In this document: piece by piece, positions 8,652 to 16,799 of the stretch
How the letters are laid out: every line of letters begins with the position of its first letter
Position numbering within the stretch: the first letter of the stretch is position 1
NCBI RefSeq assembly: GCF_047731265.1
Contig: NZ_CP159835.1
Location: 372,001 to 436,000, forward strand
DNA length: 64,000 bases
Reading direction: 5' to 3'
Source of the DNA: Patiriisocius sp047731265
GTDB lineage: Bacteria; Bacteroidota; Bacteroidia; Flavobacteriales; Flavobacteriaceae
Program-made: the position numbers and the translations under genes
Notes under the pieces: model-generated
Seen by the model: the letters and a program-made list of their open reading frames with translations, nothing else
What the model was told of the DNA's origin: nothing
Databases searched by the model: none

Positions 8652-9422
8652 ATGCAATCAACATTCAACTTTTTCTTAAAGCTCTTTCCAAGAACACTTT
8701 TAATACGTTTGAGTTATTTAATAAGGCCCTTAATTGCTTTCTATCTCCGTGGAAATAAATACACAGACCCTATCGACGGTAAATCATACCGAAAATTTCT
8801 ACCCTATGGTTATGAAATTGTTAGACACAATGTACTTGCTCCTGGCACACTATCTTTAGAGAGACACAGACTTTTCTGGCTGTATTTAAAAAATGAAACC
8901 AATTTCTTTTCTACTAGTCAAAAAGTATTGCATTTTGCTCCAGAACAAGCATTTCTTCAAAAGTTTAAAAAACTAAAAAACATTGACTATACTACGACAG
9001 ACCTAAATTCGCCTATAGCAGATATAAAAGCAGATATATGCAAGCTCCCTTTTAAGGATGAAAGCTATGATTTTATAATTTGCAACCACGTGCTAGAACA
9101 CATACCAGACGATAAAAAAGCAATGCAAGAATTATACAGAGTACTTGCAAAGGGTGGCACAGCGATACTCCAAGTTCCTTATGAAGCAGGTCGTAAAGAA
9201 TCCTACGAGGATGATACGATTACAGATAAAAAAGAACGCGCTCGCATTTTTGGACAATACGACCATGTAAGAATATATGGAATGGATTATTTTAAAAAAT
9301 TAGAATCGATTGGGTTTATAGTAGAAGCAGTAAACTACACTTCAAAATTTACAGCTAAAGAAATTAAAAGATACCGTTTACCGGAGGGCGAACTCATACC
9401 CGTTTGCAAGAAATTAGTTTAA
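8652..9422 (+). CDS. Class I SAM-dependent methyltransferase
   Basis: A 256-residue protein. The SAM-binding Rossmann core is at about residues 90-190: KVLHFAPEQAFLQKFKKLKN (a degenerate motif I), YTTTDLNSPIADIKADICKL, YDFIICNHVLEHIPDDKKAM and GGTAILQVPY. The FAPE form in place of the usual Gly-rich loop is a variant I associate with bacterial Methyltransf_11-type proteins; the substrate is unknown. The hydrophobic N-terminus may be membrane-peripheral. It follows map by one base. Its 3' end overlaps the convergent apbE by 9 bases. Confidence 0.82.
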   Translation: MQSTFNFFLKLFPRTLLIRLSYLIRPLIAFYLRGNKYTDPIDGKSYRKFLPYGYEIVRHNVLAPGTLSLERHRLFWLYLKNETNFFSTSQKVLHFAPEQAFLQKFKKLKNIDYTTTDLNSPIADIKADICKLPFKDESYDFIICNHVLEHIPDDKKAMQELYRVLAKGGTAILQVPYEAGRKESYEDDTITDKKERARIFGQYDHVRIYGMDYFKKLESIGFIVEAVNYTSKFTAKEIKRYRLPEGELIPVCKKLV

Positions 9423-10427
9423 TACGAGTTGTTTAAAACCTGGAGAACTATATGTTTTTGCAGATCCATCGCTGTCTAAAAATGTTAGGTAGCCTTCAAT
9501 ACTCCCTTCTTCCTTAAGCATTTCTATGGCAGCAGCACTTCCCATTGCCATGCAAGCAGTTGCAAAAGCGTCTGCAACAGCACAAGTTGGAGCTATAACA
9601 GCAGCACTGGTCATATTATTTTGTTCTGCTAAACCGGTGAGTGGATTAATAGTGTGCACATATTTTTTACCAGTAACTGGATCAATTCTAAACTTTCGGT
9701 AGTTACCAGAACCCGCCATAGCACTATTATTAAGAGCAATTACTATAATCGCTTTTCCCTTTTCAGTAATTTCAGCGTCTAATGATTCTACCCCAGCAGT
9801 CCAATACGTATCTTTAATTACATTTTTCCCTTTGGCTAAAATTTCTCCGCCCAATTCAATTATATAATTTTCAATTTGTTTTGATTCAAGGTACGTTCCA
9901 AGACAATCAATTCCATAACCCTTTGCAACTGCATTAAAATCAAAATAGATCATTGGGTGTTTTTTTTGAATGGTACCATTCATGTTGATTTTAACTTTAT
10001 TAAACCCAACCAGTTCCCGTAAACTGTCGAGTACTTTTTTGTCTAAATTCAAAATGGGTTTTACATCGCCAAAACCATACGCATTGCGAAGTACTCCAAT
10101 GGTTGGATCAAAAAAACCACCAGATGCAATGTGTACTCTTTCAGATATCTCCCAAACATCTTTAAAAATTTCATCAACGACAATAGCGCTATCTCCCTTA
10201 TTAATTTTTGAGATATCACTTTCAGGCATATAGGTGCTAACAGAGGTATTAACAGCGTTTATTACGGAATCAATTCCACGCTTTATCACTACATCACTAT
10301 TTGAGTAATATTGAATTGTATAGGTAGTACCAAATGCATTTCCTTGAAGTACTTGTAATGTTATTTCCTCTTTTTGAACGCAAGAAACAATTAATAATAA
10401 GCCGATAATTTTTAAAATAAATTTCAT
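9414..10427 (-). CDS. apbE: FAD:protein FMN transferase (ApbE)
   Basis: A 337-residue exported lipoprotein (signal ends at VSC) that attaches FMN covalently to Thr in flavinylation motifs of client proteins, using FAD and Mg. Family motifs: YMPESDISKINKGD, GFFDPTIGVLRNAYGFGD, FDFNAVAKGYGID, YIIELGGEI and the Mg/FAD region YVHTINPLTG with AVADAFATACMAMG. NqrB and NqrC, its classical clients, are encoded 4-7 kb away on the same strand, so it very probably matures the Na+-NQR encoded here. The 3' end overlaps the methyltransferase tail by 9 bases. Confidence 0.95.
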   Translation of the reverse strand: MKFILKIIGLLLIVSCVQKEEITLQVLQGNAFGTTYTIQYYSNSDVVIKRGIDSVINAVNTSVSTYMPESDISKINKGDSAIVVDEIFKDVWEISERVHIASGGFFDPTIGVLRNAYGFGDVKPILNLDKKVLDSLRELVGFNKVKINMNGTIQKKHPMIYFDFNAVAKGYGIDCLGTYLESKQIENYIIELGGEILAKGKNVIKDTYWTAGVESLDAEITEKGKAIIVIALNNSAMAGSGNYRKFRIDPVTGKKYVHTINPLTGLAEQNNMTSAAVIAPTCAVADAFATACMAMGSAAAIEMLKEEGSIEGYLTFLDSDGSAKTYSSPGFKQLVLN

Positions 10428-10468
10428 CTTTATTTGATACTTTATATTTTGTAGAATTGAACACTCAA

Positions 10469-10476
10469 CAAAAATA
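10469..10476 (-). promoter_or_regulatory. Promoter -7 element of apbE
   Basis: On the minus strand TATTTTTG lies 41 bases before the apbE ATG and fits TAnnTTTG. No -33 TTG is found at the usual spacing. Confidence 0.4.
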
Positions 10477-10511
10477 ACATTGGGTAGTTCTTTAAATTAT
10501 CACTAAACATT

Positions 10512-10874
10512 CTATACAATTTCTTGTAAGCCTTTATAAACCATTGTGTACTCTTGGTCCTTCAAAACAGGATTTGCATAATCACTTCCGTGACCCAAAC
10601 CAACACCTGCATAATATGCCTTAGCCTCAAACTTTAAGGCGTGTTCTTTAATGGTTTGCATAAAAACTGGATCATAGATATTAGCATCTTGAGGATATGC
10701 TACAGAACGTACAATCACAAAATGAAGATCCTTATTTTTTAATCCAACAAACTGAGGGTCTTTGCCTATCTTACTATTTACACCAAGAAATTCGAAACCT
10801 TGAGCTTTCATATCTTCTCCAACAATATTCATTGCTAAGTTGTGTAGTTCTTGTTTTGAAAGAGGTTTTAACAT
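10512..10874 (-). CDS. Small conserved protein associated with Na+-NQR
   Basis: A 120-residue soluble protein with no signal or membrane segment. I recognise it (LSKQELHNLAMNIVGEDMKA ... FEFLGVNSKIGKDPQFV ... YYAGVGLGHGSDYANPV) as a flavobacterial family often labelled NqrF in databases because of its gene neighbourhood. It has none of NqrF's cofactor motifs, so that label should not be taken literally. It lies between nqrF and apbE on the same strand, so a role in NQR assembly or maturation is plausible but unproven. A TATTTTTG -7 element precedes it (10901-10908). Confidence 0.75.
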   Translation of the reverse strand: MLKPLSKQELHNLAMNIVGEDMKAQGFEFLGVNSKIGKDPQFVGLKNKDLHFVIVRSVAYPQDANIYDPVFMQTIKEHALKFEAKAYYAGVGLGHGSDYANPVLKDQEYTMVYKGLQEIV

Positions 10875-11022
10875 TTCTATAATTCTTTTTAAAATCTTTA
10901 CAAAAATAATATAAATTGAAGTATTCCTAAGCTCTTTATTGAAGTAGTTGTCACAAAAACCTGCGCAGAGAGGCGCCCGAAAAAACAGCGGATTTAGTAA
11001 TTAAATTTTGATAATTTTAATT

Positions 11023-11931
11023 TTATTTAAACCTCACAAATTTAGCTTCAACAAAATAATCGGTAGGTATTTGCAATGGAATTCCTTTTGTAAACTCAAA
11101 CCTAGTGGATATATTAATATTCTCTGGGTTTTTGTAAAAGAGAAACGCTCTGGGCGGGAGTATTGCCCTGCTATAATGTAAACAATCTATTACCTCATTA
11201 TCTTCAAAAATATTTACGATCATTACCACAGCTCCAAAGAATCCAGGCTTGATGAGCATATCACCAATTTTTAAATCCTTCGTGCAAGTCACTTTCGGTA
11301 ATTCAAAATATAAAAATTGTGTGCCAGCATAGGTATAGACTAGATTTAAACATTTGTGGAAATTAGCTTTACTATTATTTTCAATTGCTGTTTTATGAAA
11401 ACTCACTTTGTTTCCTGTCAACTTAGGGCCAATAACTTCTGCCTATTTTCTCTAAAAGCAATAATGGCCTGATGTAAATTTGAAGCCTATTTCATCTTTG
11501 TGGTTTTGCTCCCATAAGTACTAAGCCCTTATTCTCATTAATACGGCTGCACATTATTATAATCCATTTGCCTGTAAAGGATTTTCCAACAGCACAATAT
11601 GCTCTTTTTGATAAAAATAAGGAGTCCCATCATAATTTATGACTTGAGCATTTGCATCTTTAAGCTGATAGGTATTGACATAAGCTGAAGAAATATTTAC
11701 ATATGGAATAACCGAATCATATCCTTTAGGCCTTTTAATCCGCTCTATTAGTCATAAGTCTTTCTTCACATAACCTACAGAAATAACATTCCTCCTTCCT
11801 ACATAATTAAAAAACCATTTATACATAACTGTAAACGGTTTCTACTTTGAATTTAAGAAGCCAAATCTATATGCTTTACTTTCGGTTACTATTCTATTCT
11901 TCAACAAAGTCGATAGACCCCACTTAAAATA
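11023..11931 (-). pseudogene. DUF4846 family pseudogene (seven in-frame stops, no frameshift)
   Basis: One minus-strand frame carries a readable DUF4846 protein from about 11931 to the natural stop at 11023. Recognisable blocks in order: RIKRPKGYDSVIPYV, INYDGTPYFYQ, RIRA-stop-YLWEQNHKDEIGFKFTSGHY, GPKLTGNKVSFHKTA, LNLVYTYAGTQFLYFELPKV and LKIGDMLIKPGFFGAVVMIV. Internal stops are at 11842, 11752, 11557, 11554, 11521, 11452 and 11443 (left base of each codon). At least one replaces an expected Trp (stop-AEVIGPK for WAEG-RPK) and one an expected Glu (RA-stop-YLWEQ). A segment around the double stop seems missing. The last 132 codons remain open. It lies directly downstream of the nqr terminator. 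Confidence 0.85.
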
Positions 11932-11937
11932 TCATTT

Positions 11938-11981
11938 AAATAAAAAACCACTTTCAAAAAATTGAAAGTGGTTTTTTATTT
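11938..11981 (-). terminator. Intrinsic terminator of the nqr operon
   Basis: A perfect 20-base inverted repeat (11938-11957 with 11962-11981) with a four-base loop; the core is AACCACTTTC/GAAAGTGGTT flanked by A and T tracts. It begins 16 bases after the nqrF stop on the minus strand and can also work on the plus strand. Confidence 0.92.
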
Positions 11982-11997
11982 AAATTTAATGAGTGTT

Positions 11998-13305
11998 TTA
12001 ACCTCCAAAATCATCAAAGCGAATACTCTCGTCTGGAATTCCGTAGTCTTCTCCCATTTTTTGAACGGCCTGATTCATTAATGGTGGTCCACAAAAATAC
12101 AACTCAATATCTTCTGGCTCCTCGTGAAGGTCTAAATAGTTGTCAATAACTACTTGGTGAATAAATCCTATAAATCCATCCCCTTCTCCATCAATGCCGT
12201 CTTTTACTTTCCAATTATCTTCCTCTGCAGGCTCAGAAAGCGCTAGATAGAACTTAAAGTTAGGAAATTCATCTTGTAACTGCTGGAAGTGGTCTAGGTA
12301 AAATAATTCGCGTTTTGAACGACCTCCATACCAATATGTCACTTTTCTTCCTGTTCTTAATGTTTTGAATAAATGATACAAGTGAGAACGCATAGGCGCC
12401 ATTCCTGCTCCACCACCTACATACAACATTTCAGACTCTGATGGATTGATAAAGAATTCACCGTAAGGCCCAGAAATAACTACTTTGTCCCCTTCTTTAC
12501 AATTAAAAATATAAGAAGATGCAATTCCAGGGTTCACATCCATCCATTGATTCTTAACACGGTCCCAAGGTGGTGTGGCAATACGAACGTTTAACATAAT
12601 CTCGCGTCCTTCAGCAGGATACGAGGCCATTGAATATGCTCTTTCTACTACTTCCTTGTTATTCATTACTAACGGCCAAAGACCAAACTTATCCCATTCT
12701 GCCTTAAACATTTCTGGGTCCGAATGCTCTTCAGGATGCGCAATAATCTCCATTTCAGAAAACTTAACTTCACATTCAGGGATTTCAATTTGAATATATC
12801 CACCTGCTTTGTAGTTCATATCCTGCGGAATTTCAACTACGAATTCTTTAATAAATGATGCTACATTATAATTACGAACTACTACGGCGTCCCATTTCTT
12901 TATTCCGAAAACTTCTTCAGGAATCGTAATATTCATATTTTGTTTCACCTTTACCTGACAAGACAAACGTGCACCATCTTTCAACTCTTTGCGGCTAAAG
13001 TGTGGCGTCTCAGTAGGCAATGCTTCTCCACCACCTTCTAAAACATGGCATTCACATTGAATACACGTTCCACCACCACCACAAGCAGAAGGTAAGAATA
13101 TCTTGTTCGCTCCAAGCGTTGTAAGCAATGTCTCACCACTTGCTACTTCGATTTCTTTTTCACCGTTAATAGTAATTGTTACCGGTCCTGATGGCGATAA
13201 TTTTTGTTTTGTAAATAACAATAAAGCAACTAATAATAAGGTGAGCACTAAAAATGCGACCACCGTTGCTGTGATAACTCCTACTGTACTTGCTGCTAAA
13301 AACAT
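11998..13305 (-). CDS. nqrF: Na+-translocating NADH:quinone reductase subunit F
   Basis: A 435-residue electron-input subunit that oxidises NADH through FAD and passes electrons to a 2Fe-2S centre. The N-terminal membrane helix spans residues about 5-30. The ferredoxin domain has ACGGGGTCIQCECHV and a later LSCQVKV supplying four Cys. The FAD domain shows RAYSMASYPAEG and the NADH domain YVGGGAGMAPMRSH, with the C-terminal CGPPLMNQAV. Normal family length is about 410-430. It is the last gene of nqrABCDEF, 16 bases after nqrE, and is closed by a strong terminator. Confidence 0.98.
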   Translation of the reverse strand: MFLAASTVGVITATVVAFLVLTLLLVALLLFTKQKLSPSGPVTITINGEKEIEVASGETLLTTLGANKIFLPSACGGGGTCIQCECHVLEGGGEALPTETPHFSRKELKDGARLSCQVKVKQNMNITIPEEVFGIKKWDAVVVRNYNVASFIKEFVVEIPQDMNYKAGGYIQIEIPECEVKFSEMEIIAHPEEHSDPEMFKAEWDKFGLWPLVMNNKEVVERAYSMASYPAEGREIMLNVRIATPPWDRVKNQWMDVNPGIASSYIFNCKEGDKVVISGPYGEFFINPSESEMLYVGGGAGMAPMRSHLYHLFKTLRTGRKVTYWYGGRSKRELFYLDHFQQLQDEFPNFKFYLALSEPAEEDNWKVKDGIDGEGDGFIGFIHQVVIDNYLDLHEEPEDIELYFCGPPLMNQAVQKMGEDYGIPDESIRFDDFGG

Positions 13306-13321
13306 AGTCTAAGGTTTTATA

Positions 13322-14071
13322 TTATTCTGAAATTACTACCGCTTCTGCGATATTAGTTTCGGTTGTTTCTTCTAATTGTATTCCTACTTTTTCAGATTGC
13401 CCATCTAATGAAGGTGGCGCATCATCTCCTCCTGTTAACATTCCTCCAAAACTCATAAAGCCAATTGCCATTAATCCTGTAATAATAAAAGTAATTCCTA
13501 ATCCTCTCAAAGGAGGTGGAACATTTGAATAACGAATTTTTTCACGAATTGCTGCAATCGCTACAATTGCTAAAAACCAGCCTATTCCTGAACTAAAACC
13601 ATAATTTAATGCTAGTCCAGCGGTCTCAATTTCTCTCGACTGCATGAATAGTGATCCTCCAAGAATTGCGCAGTTAACGGCAATAAGTGGTAAAAAAATA
13701 CCCAATGAATTATATAATGACGGTGAAAATTTTTCTACAATAATCTCTACCAATTGAACCATTGTTGCAATGGTTGCAATAAAGAGGATGAACGATAAAA
13801 AACTTAAATCATAGTCAGCATATGCACTTAAACCGGGCGTTTCTCGATTACCATCTATCCAAGCCAATGCTCCTGGCTGCAAAATATACTGATCCAAGAA
13901 CCAGTTTAGCGGAACTGTTACGGTTAATACAAATATTACCGCAGCACCTAGTCCTACTGCTGTAGTAACCTTTTTAGACACCGCCAGGTACGAACACATT
14001 CCTAGGAAATATGCAAATACCATGTTATCAACAAATATTGATTTGAAAAAAAGTTCAATGTGTTCTAACAT
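13322..14071 (-). CDS. nqrE: Na+-translocating NADH:quinone reductase subunit E
   Basis: An integral membrane subunit of the NQR sodium pump with six predicted helices; motifs include FFKSIFVDNMVFAYFLGMCS at the N-terminus and LPLIAVNCAILGGSLF in the middle. It has 249 residues against about 200 in Vibrio. The difference lies in a periplasmic or loop insert (QPGALAWIDGNRETPGLSAY) and a 45-residue polar, acidic C-terminal tail (GGDDAPPSLDGQ to the end). I recall both as usual in Bacteroidota. It lies between nqrD and nqrF with short gaps. Confidence 0.97.
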   Translation of the reverse strand: MLEHIELFFKSIFVDNMVFAYFLGMCSYLAVSKKVTTAVGLGAAVIFVLTVTVPLNWFLDQYILQPGALAWIDGNRETPGLSAYADYDLSFLSFILFIATIATMVQLVEIIVEKFSPSLYNSLGIFLPLIAVNCAILGGSLFMQSREIETAGLALNYGFSSGIGWFLAIVAIAAIREKIRYSNVPPPLRGLGITFIITGLMAIGFMSFGGMLTGGDDAPPSLDGQSEKVGIQLEETTETNIAEAVVISE

Positions 14072-14136
14072 TTTTTTATTTTTTAAAATTTCCGAAGAAA
14101 TCTATTTTAAAATCTTTTAAATTTTCTAGATGAAGA

Positions 14137-14784
14137 TTAATTCTCTTCAAAAAGTGCCGGGTTCTTACTACGTTGTACCCAGATAATAATTCCTACTACA
14201 ATTAATGCCATAGGCGGTAATACCATAAAACCGTTGTTTTCGTAGCCTATTGCATACAATCCTGTCTTCGTGATAGGATTTCCTAATACTTGGAACCCAA
14301 ATAAGGTTCCACTCCCTAGCAACTCTCTAAAAAATCCTACTATAATTAAGATAACTCCATAACCCAATGCATTTCCAATACCATCTAAAAAGGATCTCCA
14401 AGGAGCATTTGCCAAAGCAAAAGCCTCAAAACGCCCCATTATAATACAATTTGTAATAATCAATCCAATAAATACTGACAGCTCCTTACTTAACTCGTAA
14501 GCAAAGGCCTTTAATACTTGGTCAACAATAATTACAAGCGTAGCAACAACGATAAGTTGGACTATAATTCTAATTTTTGACGGAATGACGTTTCTCAATA
14601 AAGAGATAATCACGTTTCCTGCTCCCATTACAAAAATCACTGAGACCGCCATTACAATGGAAGGTTTTAACTGTGCCGTAATTGCCAATGCAGAACAGAT
14701 CCCAAGTACTTGAATCGTAATTGGGTTATCATCCGTTAATGGATCTAGTATTAATTTTGTGTCTTTTTTTGAAAGTAAAGCCAT
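14137..14784 (-). CDS. nqrD: Na+-translocating NADH:quinone reductase subunit D
   Basis: A 215-residue membrane subunit homologous to NqrE in inverted topology. The conserved start DPLTDDNPITIQVLGICSAL, the central ELSVFIGLIITNCIIMGRFE and NALGYGVILIIVGFFRELLG identify it. It is buried in the NQR core next to NqrE, where the pair is known to bind an iron centre between helices. Normal length; 53 bases separate it from nqrC. Confidence 0.97.
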   Translation of the reverse strand: MALLSKKDTKLILDPLTDDNPITIQVLGICSALAITAQLKPSIVMAVSVIFVMGAGNVIISLLRNVIPSKIRIIVQLIVVATLVIIVDQVLKAFAYELSKELSVFIGLIITNCIIMGRFEAFALANAPWRSFLDGIGNALGYGVILIIVGFFRELLGSGTLFGFQVLGNPITKTGLYAIGYENNGFMVLPPMALIVVGIIIWVQRSKNPALFEEN

Positions 14785-14838
14785 ACTTAAATTTTTTGGT
14801 AGTGTGCCTAAATTTTTATTTAATTCTTTGCTACGGTC

Positions 14839-15585
14839 TTATTTTAATGTTTGAAAATAAGGCATATACATTCTAACGTCCTTTTTCAGCATTGCTGCAA
14901 CTCCATCACCAGTAATTGTTGCGCCTGCAAGGGCATCAACTTCGTAATCTGTCTTGTCGCTGTTTAAGGGATCATTATTTCCTTTAGCTACCTTGATTCC
15001 TTCAAAAGCATTCCCGTTAAGGAAGCTTTCGCCTGTAAAATCATCCATAAAATAGCGTTGCTTGATTTCGGCTCCTAATCCAGGAGTTTCTGCTTTGTGA
15101 TCAAAATACACCCCTTGAATTGTCATAGACTTATCCATTGCAACAAATCCCCAGATAGCATCCCAAAGACCCTTTCCTCTTACAGGAACAACATAAATTT
15201 CCTTACCGTCCTTTTCTCCAACCATTATTGGTAGCTTTCTCACATACCCCTCTTTCTTTGCTTTTGTTCCCTCTTTCTTGATATCAATTAAATATGCCTC
15301 TGAATTTTCAGTAACCTTAGCTCCTTCGATTACATATTGTTTTGTGATATACTTTGAAAACTCTTCAGAAACTATATCTGTTGAAATAAAGGTAACATCT
15401 CCTTCTCCTTCATTACCATTTACATTAATCGCATACAAAATATTTTGTTTCTTCTCAGCTTCCATATTCACCGTAATCATTGGCTTCAATCCACTTGAAA
15501 AACCTGCAAGTAATGAACCTACCACTAATACCATAATAACGGCAAAGATGATGGTGTAACTATTCTTATCTGTATTAATTGCCAT
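14839..15585 (-). CDS. nqrC: Na+-translocating NADH:quinone reductase subunit C
   Basis: A 248-residue subunit with one N-terminal membrane helix (residues about 10-32) and a periplasmic FMN-binding domain. The flavinylation site is visible near the C-terminus as DALAGATITGDGV; Thr in the xGAT motif receives FMN covalently from ApbE, which is encoded 4 kb away. The HKAETPGLGAEI and KGLWDAIWGFVA segments are typical. Its start lies 2 bases after the nqrB stop. Confidence 0.97.
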   Translation of the reverse strand: MAINTDKNSYTIIFAVIMVLVVGSLLAGFSSGLKPMITVNMEAEKKQNILYAINVNGNEGEGDVTFISTDIVSEEFSKYITKQYVIEGAKVTENSEAYLIDIKKEGTKAKKEGYVRKLPIMVGEKDGKEIYVVPVRGKGLWDAIWGFVAMDKSMTIQGVYFDHKAETPGLGAEIKQRYFMDDFTGESFLNGNAFEGIKVAKGNNDPLNSDKTDYEVDALAGATITGDGVAAMLKKDVRMYMPYFQTLK

Positions 15586-15587
15586 AA

Positions 15588-16796
15588 CTACGCTGTTTTA
15601 ACTTTTAAACGTTTTGCTCTTTTCTTGATATTTCCTTCAACAACATAGTGATCAATGGTTGGTGCGAACACGTTCATTAATAAAATTGCTAAGAAAACTC
15701 CTTCTGGGTATGCCGGGTTGAATACACGAATCATTATCGAAATAAACCCTATCAAGAATCCATAAATCCATTTTCCTTTATTTGTTTGTGAGGCCGTTAC
15801 TGGATCTGTTGCCATATACACAGCACCAAACAAAATACTACCTATAAATAGATGTTGCCAGAAAACTACATTCATTAAACCGTAGAATTTAGAACTCTCA
15901 CTAATCCATCCCATTTCAACAACACCGTTAAAAATAAGTCCCATTGACAAAGCTCCTACTAGTGTACTTAATATAATTCTCCAACTTCCAATCTTAGAAA
16001 GGATCAAAATTAATGCCCCTACAATAATCAACAGTTTAGAGGTCTCACCCACTGATCCAGGAATAAATCCTAAAAATTGATCCATCAGGCTCCAATCTCC
16101 AAAACCATTGTTTTGAGCTAAGCTTCCTAAAATTGTTTCTCCTGAAATGGCATCTGGCTGACCAACAGTATCCACTGCTCCGGTAACCCACACTTTATCC
16201 CCAGACATCCAAGTAGGATATGCGAAAAATAAGAATGCTCGTATGGTTAATGCAGGATTCAAGATATTCATTCCTGTACCTCCAAAAACTTCTTTACCTA
16301 TTACTACACCAAATACGACCGCCACAGACAACATCCATAAAGGAATATCTACTGGCACAATTAATGGCACTAACATTCCTGTTACCAAATACCCTTCTTC
16401 TACTTCGTGACCTTTGATGATAGCAAAAATAAATTCTACTAATAATCCCACACCGTAAGAAACAACTACTAATGGCAATACTTTCCACGCACCAATACTG
16501 AAGTTTGAAAAATTCCAAAACTCTAAACTGAAAAATCCAGCAGCTTTTGAGACTTCACCAATTTGAATGTTGTACTGATAACCCGCATTCAGAATACCAA
16601 AAAGCAAACACGGAACTAGCGACAAAATCACCATATTCATCGTACGCTTAAGATCATCTGCTACCTTAACGTGTGTGCCGTTATGAGTCGTCTCGTTTGG
16701 CAAATACAAAAAAGTATGGAGCGCGTTAAACGCTGGGGCCATTTTAGTACCCTCATACTTTAATTTCGTCTTATGTAAACTCTGTTTTAATCCCAT
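15588..16796 (-). CDS. nqrB: Na+-translocating NADH:quinone reductase subunit B
   Basis: A 402-residue, ten-helix membrane subunit that carries riboflavin and a covalent FMN and forms part of the sodium channel. Conserved blocks: GVVIGKEVFGGTGMNILNPA, the flavinylation motif written here as DAISGETIL (usually SGAT, so Glu replaces Ala before the modified Thr), and YMATDPVTASQTNKGKW. The start is three bases after the nqrA stop. The SGET variant should still provide the acceptor Thr. Confidence 0.97.
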   Translation of the reverse strand: MGLKQSLHKTKLKYEGTKMAPAFNALHTFLYLPNETTHNGTHVKVADDLKRTMNMVILSLVPCLLFGILNAGYQYNIQIGEVSKAAGFFSLEFWNFSNFSIGAWKVLPLVVVSYGVGLLVEFIFAIIKGHEVEEGYLVTGMLVPLIVPVDIPLWMLSVAVVFGVVIGKEVFGGTGMNILNPALTIRAFLFFAYPTWMSGDKVWVTGAVDTVGQPDAISGETILGSLAQNNGFGDWSLMDQFLGFIPGSVGETSKLLIIVGALILILSKIGSWRIILSTLVGALSMGLIFNGVVEMGWISESSKFYGLMNVVFWQHLFIGSILFGAVYMATDPVTASQTNKGKWIYGFLIGFISIMIRVFNPAYPEGVFLAILLMNVFAPTIDHYVVEGNIKKRAKRLKVKTA

Positions 16797-16799
16797 CGT

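Noticed and set aside
11023..11421. The open 132-codon frame as a real separate gene
   Set aside because: It starts in the middle of the DUF4846 domain with a TTG, and the same frame continues upstream through stops with recognisable family sequence.
11023..11931. Stop-codon reassignment to explain the DUF4846 frame
   Set aside because: All three stop codons occur inside this frame, while neighbouring genes use the same three as normal terminators; decay is the simpler explanation.
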